Positions 21,784 through 33,017 of a DNA stretch of 64,000 nt are shown here, in pieces. The stretch lies in contig CP137683.1 of assembly GCA_037976565.1 (NCBI GenBank), positions 5,356,865 to 5,420,864 of the forward strand, written 5' to 3'. A program made the translations under genes and the position numbers. This stretch comes from Mesocentrotus franciscanus. Its lineage: Eukaryota; Echinodermata; Echinoidea; Camarodonta; Strongylocentrotidae. Under the pieces are notes generated by a model. That model was not told the origin of the DNA. It was given only the letters and a program-made list of their open reading frames with translations, and searched no databases. Position 1 is the first letter of the stretch. Each line of letters starts with the position of its first letter.

Positions 21784-23450
21784 ATCAACATCGACTTGGC
21801 AAAGTTATACCCTGAGAAATGTGACAACTTTATCAGGAAATGGGGTCCATTCTTTTGGACCAGATTATCAATCTGGCCAGGAAGGACAACCCACTCTACC
21901 CAGTGCTGCTGGAGAAAGTATCTGTCTTTGAAGATGCTGATGGCGACAGTAAGCTAATTTTTCACATTATGCGTAGATCTAGTGGCAAATTCTATTTCCA
22001 CATTGCTCTTAGTTAGAAATAACAATTCTTAAATGTAATTGAAAAATAGTTCTGCTAAAGTAAACTGAACGAATGTAAGCTAGTATTACTAAACTATTTG
22101 TGTAAATCATGCAAAGTTTATGTTACATGTCTCAGCTTGCCCCCAGTTGAAACGGATATTCGTCAAAGGTATGGAAGATCAGGGTGAGAAAGAAATTGGA
22201 ATTTATTTTTTGTCTTATGTAAAGTCTTAATGAACACAACTACATTTCTCTCAGGGCTGGGGATATGAATTAAATGTGGTTTTAATTAACTTAATTGATT
22301 TGATTCAGCCCTTCAAATATATAAACAAAACAAAACAGTATCCAAATCAAATTTCTATACCCCCCTTGTTCCAACATGATTGAAATGAGCCTAATATCTT
22401 TCTTTTATGTAATAGAATAGGTGCTATTCATTCATTATGGTTCCATGTTTAATATTTTTGATACTGAAAAGGATTGATAACATTCTGTTTGTATTTTGGT
22501 ACATTCTAGAGGATCTGTGTAGTTTGACAGCCTTGATATCAATGCTGCACAGTATAACAAGTAAAAGAAAGGGGGAGGACCACAGATGCTCAAGATTGGA
22601 AGTGCTCAAGTACTTTGTACAGAATGTGCCTGTAAGTTTTTTTTTCTATTTTGAACTAAGTATCACATATTCTCCCTAGAAAAAGTCCCCAGCAATTGCA
22701 TGACTATTCGAAGGGATATTTAATAAATAATTATAATTCATTTTCAGAGATAAAATTGGTGTTGATTGTGTCCATCCTTTTTTTTTCATGATGAAACAAA
22801 ATATACAAATTGAAATAATTACAATTAGAACAACTTCAGCCAGTCATAGCCTGTCTATGTAAGACCAAAGAAGGAACCTTGGCAGGTTTTGGTTGTTGGA
22901 CTGAAATTAATTTGAATTTGTTACCAAGAGTCTCGAGTGTTGGTTGTCATTTGGCATAATTATGCATTCATAGACCTTCATGTCATATAGCATTTCGTTC
23001 TTATATACATTTTTGCAGTTTTGGTCTCACAGACTGTCGGTCTTATGTTTATGAAGATGGTTAGACTTGATGCAAGGGCTACATTTACTCTTCCCCTGCT
23101 ATGCCATTGTTTATCAGAAATCATCAGCTCACTTGTTTCCAGTGAGATTCTCTTTAAAATGTCAAATATTACAACAATTTTTATGCCTCCTTTTTCAGGA
23201 AGGAACCAATGGGCAAGGTGTCGCCGACCGGAAAGATACCACCTTCAGATACCACCTTCAGCCAGCCATACCTAGTATCGGTCGAAGTGGAGAAGTAGCC
23301 CTCTCAGTATTTCCTGGTGCTGGATAAGACGTGTCGGTGGTAGCAGCTGGGTTTGACCACCTATTCAAGGCCCACTACATGTTCAACATTGAATATGCCT
23401 TGGTGCTTGAACCATTCTATCACTTTGTAGCTGCGTACATGCCTCTATGA
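21784..23450 (+). pseudogene. SAMD3-like pseudogene, three exons (copy 1)
   Basis: Exon a, 21784-21948 (donor GACA|GTAAGC), reads INIDLAKLYPEKCDNFIRKW and GPF, then shifts frame into LARKDNPLYPVLLEKVSVF and EDADGD. Exon b, 22510-22631 (TCTAG acceptor, CCT|GTAAGT donor), joins in phase to give DLCSLTALISMLHSITSKRK ... LEVLKYFVQNV. Exon c, 23199-23450 (TTTTTCAG acceptor), reads EGTNGQGVADRKDTT, then QPYLVSVEVEK, a stop, SQYFLVLDK, another shift, then FDHLFKAHYMFNIEY and FYHFVAAYMPL before a stop. I recall the order RKW.., LYPVLLEKV, QPYLxxV, SQYFxVLDK, FDxLFKAHxxF from the C-terminal half of SAMD3-like proteins. At least three frameshifts and one in-frame stop show it is dead, although splice sites are intact. 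The family name is from memory. Confidence 0.6.
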
Positions 23451-23470
23451 TATTTCCTCTCTTCCCAAGT

Positions 23471-23875
23471 TAGGGCTTCCGTTAGGTCACTAGCATGCAC
23501 CCTCAAAAACATGACTGAAACAAAGACATAAGAGCTGCTGCTAGTGTAGTGTACAGTAGATGAAGATTGCTTTACAGTGCATATCAAAACTTTCCAAATA
23601 AACCTGGGTAGTCCTGAGTAGTCCAACCCTAGATACTTTGGTAAATCATTTTATTGTATTCTAAACAAAGATATTGAAAAATTAATGAAATAAGAACACA
23701 AACCCTAAACAAAGATCACTTTGACCAATATTGAAAACATTATTGATAATATACTAATGCATCATTTACATGGTTGTTTGATTTGATTGTAATCATGCAT
23801 TTACACTAGCAGCAGCTCGTATGTCTTTGTTTCAGTCATGTTTTGATGCATGCTAGTGACCTAATGGAAGCCCTA
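23471..23875. mobile_element. MITE with ~80-bp inverted ends (copy 1)
   Basis: TAGGGCTTCCGTTAGGTCAC at 23471 pairs with GTGACCTAATGGAAGCCCTA ending 23875. The homology continues through GCATGCACCC, ATGACTGAAACAAAGACATA and GCTGCTGCTAGTG. It lies just after the last pseudogene exon. The second copy is at 30480-30895. Confidence 0.85.
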
Positions 23876-24174
23876 GCTAACTAGGGAAGGGGGGAAAATA
23901 TCATAAATAATTAGCTCACCTGACAGGCTGAGCCAAAGGCTCAAGTGAGCTTTGTGCATTGTGATAAGTGTCCCTCATCCTCATCAGGGATAAAGAGAGA
24001 AAAAATATCCCCCCCCCCTTCTGGGGTACATGAGGATATGCATGTGCCCTTCTTGGGTAAATTGTATCTTTCAGGGCTATGGGGATATGCTCCCCTCCCA
24101 CAGAGAAAGTGTCCCTCTCAAAAATATAGGGTTATGTTTGCCCTGAAACATGTAAGATAAACCTTACATGATTA

Positions 24175-24713
24175 CTTTAAAGGTAGTTTATCCCTTTTTC
24201 AGCCAACATCAAATTCTGTAGAACTTTGCAGGAATTATGAATGTTACGTATTTCCTGCATGTATCTGTGAAATTTAAACTTTAGCAGTGTCCTAGTATTC
24301 AAATTATGCACGAAAACCTGTTTACTTTCTAGACTTCATTGTCAGACACTATTGAGTGACTGACTGACTTCGTTTTTCTTTGGTAATAACATACATAAAA
24401 TGAGCTGTAAAGGGTACATTACCATTTGTCTACATCAATAACCCACTTCTTGTAATGGCCAAAATTAAACTGATTGAATCTTTGCGCAGCACAAACGTAC
24501 GACCATTCGGTACAAGGGTCTGAAAATCAGACTATTTAATTAAACGACAGCGATTGCTAAATTAAATTCGACAACTAACGGTCGTTATATTCCCACAAAA
24601 GACATTTTCAAGCCCTTTTGTTTCTGAGGAAGTTCTAAATTAGTATTATCTTTCAAATGCCGTTGGATTTTAACCTTTTCATTTTTTTTGGCCTGCAAAT
24701 GGTACCTTTAAAG
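24175..24713. mobile_element. MITE, CTTTAAAGGTA family (copy in block 1)
   Basis: The left end CTTTAAAGGTAGTTTATCCC and the right end GCAAATGGTACCTTTAAAG are inverted. The interior AGCCAACATCAAATTCTGTAG is shared with 31187-31727 and 50097-50629. The last copy has the best ends (ACTATGTCCC facing GGGACATAGT). Confidence 0.8.
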
Positions 24714-24902
24714 CCTGTCTGCACTTGTTTGGCCAGGAGGGATTAGACCACCCTGCTGGTCACTGACAGGTGGTTATCTCATCAACTCAGCTCTCAATTA
24801 ACATAAGTAAAAGAGGATCATGGGGACCAACGGGCACCGCTTAGTCATTGTTTTCTATATATAGGAGCAAGTAGCTACAAGAAGATCAGTGGGGCTTTAA
24901 AG
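24706..24902. mobile_element. ~200-bp MITE, CTTTAAAGCCCC family (copy in block 1)
   Basis: The interior TTTGGCCAGGAGGGATTAGA and GACAGGTGGTTATCTCATCA is shared with 31720-31919 and 55589-55785. In the last copy the ends are AAAGCCCCTCTGTACTAGT facing AGTAGTACAGTGGGGCTTT. It abuts the preceding MITE, sharing the CTTTAAAG. Confidence 0.8.
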
Positions 24903-25999
24903 GCATCGTTTAACAATGTTAAATCTGAGATGCATGGCCCTACGTGTTATCAGTGTCTGTGATATGGTGTAATATTGCAGCCCTAAAAAAATTGCACTTC
25001 AAAATTATCATGAAGTGCCTCAAAAAAGTAAAAATCTTTTGGAGTGACCGGTTTGACCATACTCATTTTCCCAATAGATTGCAGTGTTATCAAAACAGTT
25101 AGGAAAACGAATTTTTAAATTTCGATTTGCAATCATAAATATCTTGATAATCAGACAGGCGATCGGCTTGTAAAAGTCATGGGGTTCCTGACTGACCTAA
25201 AGGTTTATAATTATCATTGCAGCATGAGCTAAATCCAGGATTTTGTTTCAGAATCTGAGACAAAGTTTCCCAATCCCTTTAAATAGCTAAGTTTAAGACT
25301 TACATTGGTTAAGCACTTTAGCTAAACTATTTTCAACTACATTTAAGAATTGTTATTTCCAACTAGGGTATGAGCAAAGTGGAACTAGAATTTGCCACTA
25401 AACACAACAATAAAATAAGTTCCCGTACACAAAAGTTCCCATACACAAATTTTCAGCAAGGAAGCTTTGTAAAATGGCTTTTTTTCCACTTTGGCCTAAT
25501 CTATACATCGTTCTCCATCTGTATCACACAATACATAGATGTTTTTTTGCTGAATATTGTTCTCTGGCATGTGTTCTATAATTCTTGTTCAGATGTCAAT
25601 GAACTTTGGCTGTAAATGTGATATTAGGCTGTAACTTGGGCTTATGAAATTTGGTAGAAATGTTAGAAGTAATATGTAGAATATTTTTATGTGTAAGATT
25701 CAATTAAATGTCAAAGGCCAGGGTCAAAGGTCAATACACCTAGTCCGAAAATGCCATTTCCCCCATGTCTTCAGCTTTTCGATCACCAGATATGATTGAG
25801 CAAAGAAAAGAATAACCTATGAGATGTTTATAAAAGGCTAATTAATGGGGAGAGGCATACCCAGCGACTGCGTGTGGTTGAGTTAATCTAGTTTGTTTTT
25901 TTTCTACATGGAATTTTGATATTTTCAACAACAACATCACTAGGGTGAGGAACAAGCGATGGGTTCAGGTATGCATTGCGCATGTCCAAGCAGTGACCT

Positions 26000-27047
26000 G
26001 ACTCGATTCTTCTCTATCTTTCCTTATAATTGTTTACTTTTTTATCTTCTTTCTTTCTATTCTTTACTATGTATTTCTTTGTTGTTATTCTTCTATCATC
26101 TCCTCTATCTTTCCTTTTCTCCTTTCTTCTTTTCTATTATTCCTTATATATTTCTTTGTTATTCTTCCTTCATCTTTCTATCTTTCCTTTTCTCCTTCTT
26201 TCTTTTCTCTTCTTTTCTTCTTTTTCTATTATTCCTCATGTATTTCTTTATTTTCCATATCATATTTCTCTATCTTTCCTTATTTCCTATTTCTTTTCTG
26301 TCATGTATTTCTTTTATTTTCATCCTTTCTATCTTCCTATCTTTTCCTTTTCTCCTTTCTTCTTTTTCTATCATGTATATTATGCATTTCTTTTTATTTT
26401 ATCCTATCATCTTCTATTTTTCTTCTGCTTCTTTCTTCTTTCTATCATTCCATATGTATTTCTTTTATTTCATCCTATCATCTTTCTCTATCTTTCCTTT
26501 CTCCTTCTTTTCTTTCATTCCATATGTATTTTTTTATTTTATCCTAATCCCCTCTTTTGTATCTTCCTTCTGCTTCTTTTCTTCTTTTCTATCATATATT
26601 TCTTTATATTTATTCTTCTATCATCTTTTCCTTTCTTCTTTTCTATCATTCCATATGTATTTCTTTTATTTTATCCTTTCATCTTTCTATATTTCCTTTT
26701 CTTCCTTTTTCTTTTCTATCATCCCATATGTATTTCTTTTATTTTATCCTATCATCTTTCTATCTTTCCTTTTCTCCTTTTCTCTTCATTCCATATGTAT
26801 TTCTTTTATTTTATCCTATCATCTTCTCTATCTTTTCCTTTTCTCCTTTTCTTTCATTCCATATGTATTTCTTTTTTATTTTATCTTATCATCTTCTCTA
26901 TCTTCCTTCTGTTCTTTCTTTTTATCCTTCTATCTATCTTCTATTCTTCTTTCTTTTTATATCATTTCATATGTATTTCATTATTTGTATCCTATCTTCT
27001 ATCTTCCTTTTTTTCCTCTTTCTTTTCTATCATTCCTAATGTATTTC
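26000..27047. repeat. Polypyrimidine satellite, copy 1 (ends at gap)
   Basis: Tandem 65-80 bp units of the form TCTATCATTCCATATGTATT, TCTTTTATTTTATCCTATC, ATCTTCTCTATCTTTCC and TTTTCTCCTTCTTC. The plus strand is almost pure pyrimidine apart from the ATATGTA phrase. The long Phe/Ser/Leu/Tyr open frames are artefacts. Confidence 0.95.
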
Positions 27048-27547
27048 NNNNNNNNNNNNNNNNNNNNNNNNNNNNNNNNNNNNNNNNNNNNNNNNNNNNN
27101 NNNNNNNNNNNNNNNNNNNNNNNNNNNNNNNNNNNNNNNNNNNNNNNNNNNNNNNNNNNNNNNNNNNNNNNNNNNNNNNNNNNNNNNNNNNNNNNNNNNN
27201 NNNNNNNNNNNNNNNNNNNNNNNNNNNNNNNNNNNNNNNNNNNNNNNNNNNNNNNNNNNNNNNNNNNNNNNNNNNNNNNNNNNNNNNNNNNNNNNNNNNN
27301 NNNNNNNNNNNNNNNNNNNNNNNNNNNNNNNNNNNNNNNNNNNNNNNNNNNNNNNNNNNNNNNNNNNNNNNNNNNNNNNNNNNNNNNNNNNNNNNNNNNN
27401 NNNNNNNNNNNNNNNNNNNNNNNNNNNNNNNNNNNNNNNNNNNNNNNNNNNNNNNNNNNNNNNNNNNNNNNNNNNNNNNNNNNNNNNNNNNNNNNNNNNN
27501 NNNNNNNNNNNNNNNNNNNNNNNNNNNNNNNNNNNNNNNNNNNNNNN
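27048..27547. other. Assembly gap, 500 N
   Basis: Exactly 500 ambiguous bases. A round number is the usual convention for a gap of unknown size. It separates the two copies of the 6.5-kb block. Confidence 0.99.
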
Positions 27548-28798
27548 TGATTTAAATTTACCTAGTCTCTCAATTGTAACCACATTTTTTTCTTACTTAC
27601 CTGTCTTTACATTTTCTACATTAGCCATATAAAAGAATTAATAGAGAAGAAATTATCTTGAGTATTCTCAGTATTATGAGAGTATAAAATCAAAAAGGTA
27701 AAAAAATATATATATAAATATGAAATCTCCTATTAGTTAAGTTCTATATTTGTTCAACACAAGATGATGTGGGCCACACACACGCATTTCTCAATTCTGT
27801 TGAGAGGTTGAACAATGCAGTTGCACTTTCCATTTTCCCTTTTGAAATCTCCCTTTGTATTGATTTTTTTAAAGGTTGAGTGGCTGAAGTATGCATGTCA
27901 ACATTTTAATTTTGTTTTTGTTCGTCTAGCAATTGGGGGTTCTACGGCCCCATTCCCTAATTCTCCTTAAAGGAAGGAACCAGGGGGCAGGTTGGGATAG
28001 TGGGGATGGGTCTGTAATCAACCCCCTCTAACCCTGCTAGATGCTGTAATGGAAATATAGACCACCAATTTTATTAAAAGAAAAAAGGAAAAAAATTACG
28101 CTCTGACAAATTACCAGAGACAACAGTTTACAGTTAATACTTCTATTATTTTTTATTTCTCGTGGGTGAGCCCATATCATTTATAACAAGTTGAGGATAT
28201 ATACACAGATACATTGTACTCTTTTTCCTTGCAAAATACTTCTGGTACCCATTATTAATTTAGCTTATCTATTCTTACTGCTGCAACTGAAATACTTGCA
28301 GTAACCCCAGTTCACCCCAGTTCACCCTCATTAAAGCCTGGTCCTTGTACTTTCTCTTTGTCGCTCTCACCCCTTTTGAAGCTAGGTTATTTTACTGTTT
28401 CTTAATAAATTTCTTTAAATACAGTAATACATTAAGTCCCTCCTCCTGAACTTCCTCGACCCTGAATGTTCCCACTGCCTAACTATATTCCTCAAAAATA
28501 GACAGGAGCAAATTGCTGTAAGAAGCGCTCAGAGTTCCTGAAAGTATAAGACATATTTCACTATTTCTTGTACTTTTGTAATTCCATGAGCATGGAATTA
28601 AGGGACCAGCTTTACAAAAAGGATTAAAAAAAACAACACAATGCAGTCTTTCATAATAGCACTTACATTGATGTTGCATGATAAATAGATCATTTCCACG
28701 GCAGCCCACAAAGCGGTATTGCAGGGGTATTGATCAACTTTCTAGTTCTTTCTAATTCTAGTTTTGAATACACATAATTTTCGCTGCTTAATTTCTAG

Positions 28799-30459
28799 AT
28801 CAACATCGACTTGGCAAAGTTATACCCTGAGAAATGTGACAACTTTATCAGGAAATGGGGTCCATTCTTTTGGACCAGATTATCAATCTGGCCAGGAAGG
28901 ACAACCCACTCTACCCAGTGCTGCTGGAGAAAGTATCTGTCTTTGAAGATGCTGATGGCGACAGTAAGCTAATTTTTCACATTATGCGTAGATCTAGTGG
29001 CAAATTCTATTTCCACATTGCTCTTAGTTAGAAATAACAATTCTTAAATGTAATTGAAAAATAGTTCTGCTAAAGTAAACTGAACGAATGTAAGCTAGTA
29101 TTACTAAACTATTTGTGTAAATCATGCAAAGTTTATGTTACATGTCTCAGCTTGCCCCCAGTTGAAACGGATATTCGTCAAAGGTATGGAAGATCAGGGT
29201 AGAAAGAAATTGGAATTTATTTTTGTCTTATGTAAAGCCTTAATGAACACAACTACATTTCTCTCAGGGCTGGGGATAAGAATTAAATGTGGTTTTAATT
29301 AACTTAATTGATTTGATTCAGCCCTTCAAATATATAAACAAAACAAAACAGTATCCAAATCAAATTTCTATACCCCTTGTTCCAACATGATTGAAATGAG
29401 CCTAATATCTTTCTTTTATGTAATAGAATAGGTGCTATTCATTCATTATGGTTCCATGTTTAATATTTTGATACTGAAAAGGATTGATAACATTCTGTTT
29501 GTATTTTGGTACATTCTAGAGGATCTGTGTAGTTTGACAGCCTTGATATCAATGCTGCACAGTATAACAAGTAAAAGAAAGGGGGAGGACCACAGATGCT
29601 CAAGATTGGAAGTGCTCAAGTACTTTGTACAGAATGTGCCTGTAAGTTTTTTTTTCTATTTTGAACTAAGTATCACATATTCTCCCTAGAAAAAGTCCCC
29701 AGCAATTGCATGACTATTCGAAGGGATATTTAATAAATAATTATAATTCATTTTCAGAGATAAAATTGGTGTTGATTGTGTCCATCCTTTTTTTTTCATG
29801 ATGAAACAAAATATACAAATTGAAATAATTACAATTAGAACAACTTCAGCCAGTCATAGCCTGTCTATGTAAGACCAAAGAAGGAACCTTGGCAGGTTTT
29901 GGTTGTTGGACTGAAATTAATTTGAATTTGTTACCAAGAGTCTCGAGTGTTGGTTGTCATTTGGCATAATTATGCATTCATAGACCTTCATGTCATATAG
30001 CATTTCGTTCTTATATACATTTTTGCAGTTTTGGTCTCACAGACTGTCGGTCTTATGTTTATGAAGATGGTTAGACTTGATGCAAGGGCTACATTTACTC
30101 TTCCCCTGCTATGCCATTGTTTATCAGAAATCATCAGCTCACTTGTTTCCAGTGAGATTCTCTTTAAAATGTCAAATATTACAACAATTTTTATGCCTCC
30201 TTTTTCAGGAAGGAACCAATGGGCAAGGTGTCGCCGACCGAAAGATACCACCTTCAGATACCACCTTCAGCCAGCCATACCTAGTATCGGTCGAAGTGGA
30301 GAAGTAGCCCTCTCAGTATTTCCTGGTGCTGGATAAGACGTGTCGGTGGTAGCAGCTGGGTTTGACCACCTATTCAAGGCCCACTACATGTTCAACATTG
30401 AATATGCCTTGGTGCTTGAACCATTCTATCACTTTGTAGCTGCGTACATGCCTCTATGA
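28799..30459 (+). pseudogene. SAMD3-like pseudogene, three exons (copy 2)
   Basis: Exons at 28799-28963, 29520-29641 and 30209-30459 carry the same splice sites, the same frameshift after RKWGPF and the same stop after QPYLVSVEVEK as copy 1. One extra base is missing in exon c (CGACCGAAAG here, CGACCGGAAAG in copy 1). Shared disabling changes mean the gene decayed before the two sequences separated, or that they are alleles of one locus. Confidence 0.6.
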
Positions 30460-30479
30460 TATTTCCTCTCTTCCCAAGT

Positions 30480-30895
30480 TAGGGCTTCCGTTAGGTCACT
30501 AGCATGCACCCTCAAAAACATGACTGAAACAAAGACATAAGAGCTGCTGCTAGTGTAGTGTACAGTAGATGAAGATTGCTTTACAGTGCATATCAAAACT
30601 TTCCAAATAAACCTGGGTAGTCCTGAGTAGTCCAACCCTAGATACTTTGGTAAATCATTTTATTGTATTCTAAACAAAGATATTGAAAAATTAATGAAAT
30701 AAGAACACAAACCCTAAACAAAAGATCACTTTGACCAACTTCGGTTGGAAGTTTGATTGTAATCATGCATTATACATAGCAGCACTCGTATATCTTGATT
30801 TGATTGTAATCATGCATTTACACTAGCAGCAGCTCGTATGTCTTTGTTTCAGTCATGTTTTGAGGGTGCATGCTAGTGACCTAATGGAAGCCCTA
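30480..30895. mobile_element. MITE with ~80-bp inverted ends (copy 2)
   Basis: Same ends as 23471-23875. The interior differs: here a CACTTTGACCAACTTCGGTT stretch and an extra partial repeat replace the loop seen in copy 1, the largest difference between the two blocks. Confidence 0.8.
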
Positions 30896-31186
30896 GCTAA
30901 CTAGGGAAGGGGAAAATATCATAAATAATTAGCTCACCTGACAGGCTGAGCCAAAGGCTCAAGTGAGCTTTGTGCATTGTGATAAGTGTCCTCATCCTCA
31001 TCAGGGATAAAGAGAGAAAAATATCCCCCCTTCTGGGGTACATGAGGATATGCATGTGCCCTTCTTGGGTAAATTGTATCTTTCAGGGCTATGGGGATAT
31101 GCCCCCCTCCCACAGAGAAAGTGTCCCTCTCAAAAATATAGGGTTATGTTTGCCCTGAAACATGTAAGATAAACCTTACATGATTA

Positions 31187-31727
31187 CTTTAAAGGTACTT
31201 TATCCCTTTTGCAGCCAACATCAAATTCTGTAGAACTTTGCAGGAATTATGAATGTTACGTATGTCCTGCATGTATCTGTGAAATTTAAACTTTAGCAGT
31301 GTCCTAGTATTCAAATTATGCAAGGAAACCTGTTTACTTTCTAGACTACACTGTCAGACACTATTGAGTGACTGACTGACTTCTTTTTTTCTTTGGTAAT
31401 AACATACATAAAATGAGCTGTAAAGGGTACATTAGCATTTGTCTACATCAATAACCCACTTCTTGTAATGGCCAAAATTAAACTGATTGAATCTTTGCGC
31501 AGCACAAAACGTACGACCATTCGGTACAAGGGTCTGAAAATCAGACTATTTAATTAAACGACAGCGATTGCTAAATTAAATTCGACAACTAACGGTCGTT
31601 ATATTCCCACAAAAGACATTTTCAAGCCCTTTTGTTTCTGAGGAAGTTCTAAATTAGTATTATCTTTCAAATGCCGTTGGATTTTAACCTTTTCATTTTT
31701 TTTGGCCTGCAAATGGTACCTTTAAAG
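31187..31727. mobile_element. MITE, CTTTAAAGGTA family (copy in block 2)
   Basis: Counterpart of 24175-24713, with a better preserved left end (CTTTAAAGGTACTTTATCCC). Confidence 0.8.
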
Positions 31728-31919
31728 CCTGTCTGCACTTGTTTGGCCAGGAGGGATTAGACCACCCTGCTGGTCACTGACAGGTGGTTATCTCATCAAC
31801 TCAGCTCTCAATTAACATAAGTAAAAGAGGATCATGGGGGAAAAAACGGGCACCGCTTAGTCATTGTTTTCTATATATAGGGAGCAAGTAGCTACAAGAA
31901 GATCAGTGGGGCTTTAAAG
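31720..31919. mobile_element. ~200-bp MITE, CTTTAAAGCCCC family (copy in block 2)
   Basis: Counterpart of 24706-24902, ending GTGGGGCTTTAAAG. Confidence 0.8.
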
Positions 31920-33017
31920 GCATCGTTTAACAATGTTAAATCTGAGATGCATGGCCCTACGTGTTATCAGTGTCTGTGATATGGTGTAATATTGCAGCCC
32001 TAAAAATTGCACTTCAAAATTATCATGAAGTGCCTCAAAAAGTAAAAATCTTTTGGAGTGACCGGTTTGACCATACTCATTTTCCCCAATAGACTGCAGT
32101 GTTATCAAAACAGTTAGGAAAACGAATTTTTAAATTTCGATTTGCAATCATAAATATCTTGATAATCAGACAGGCGATCGGCTTGTAAAAGTCATGGGGT
32201 TCCTGACTGACCTAAAGGTTTATAATTATCATTGCAGCATGAGCTAAATCCAGGATTTTGTTTCAGAATCTGAGACAAAGTTTCCCAATCCCTTTAAATA
32301 GCTAAGTTTAAGACTTACATTGGTTAAGCACTTTAGCTAAACTATTTTTCAACTACATTTAAGAATTGTTATTTCCAACTAGGGTATGAGCAAAGTGGAA
32401 CTAGAATTTGCCACTAAACACAACAATAAAATAAGTTCCCGCACAAAAGTTCCCACACAAATTTTCAGCAAGGAAGCTTTGTAAAATGGCCATTTTACTT
32501 CCACTTTGGCCTAATCTATACATCGTTCTCCATCTGTATCACACCATACATAGATGTTTTTTTGCTGAATATTGTTCTCTGGCATGTGTTCTATAATTCT
32601 TGTTCAGATGAACTTTGGCTGTAAATGTGATATTAGGCTGTAACTTGGGCTTATGAAATTTGGTAGAAATGTTAGAAGTAATATGTAGAATATTTTTATG
32701 TGTAAGATTCAATTAAATGTCAAAGGCCAGGGTCAAAGGTCAATACACCTAGTCCGAAAATGCCATTTCCCCCATGTCTTCAGCTTTTCGATCACCAGAT
32801 ATGATTGAGCAAAGAATAACCTATGAGATGTTTATAAAAGGCTAATTAATGGGGAGAGGCATACCCAGCGACTGCGTGTGGTTGAGTTAATCTAGTTTGT
32901 TTTTTTCTACATGGAATTTTGATATTTTCAACAACAACAAAATCACTAGGGTGAGCGAACAAGCGATGGGTTCGAAGGTATGCATTGCGCATGTCCAAGC
33001 AGTGACCTGACTCGATT

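Larger units (their letters stand above)
20534..27047 (+). repeat. 6.5-kb duplicated block, copy 1 (left of N gap)
   Basis: Near-identical to 27548-34050 in the same orientation, with offsets of 7003-7017 bp throughout. It ends exactly at the N gap in the middle of the pyrimidine satellite. Differences are mostly homopolymer indels and a local rearrangement near 23720-23800 versus 30730-30810. Confidence 0.95.

Noticed and set aside
22136..22182. 22-nt micro-exon between pseudogene exons a and b (CCCAG acceptor, CAAAG|GTATGG donor)
   Set aside because: Including it puts exon b out of frame, whereas direct joining of a and b keeps the family-like frame.
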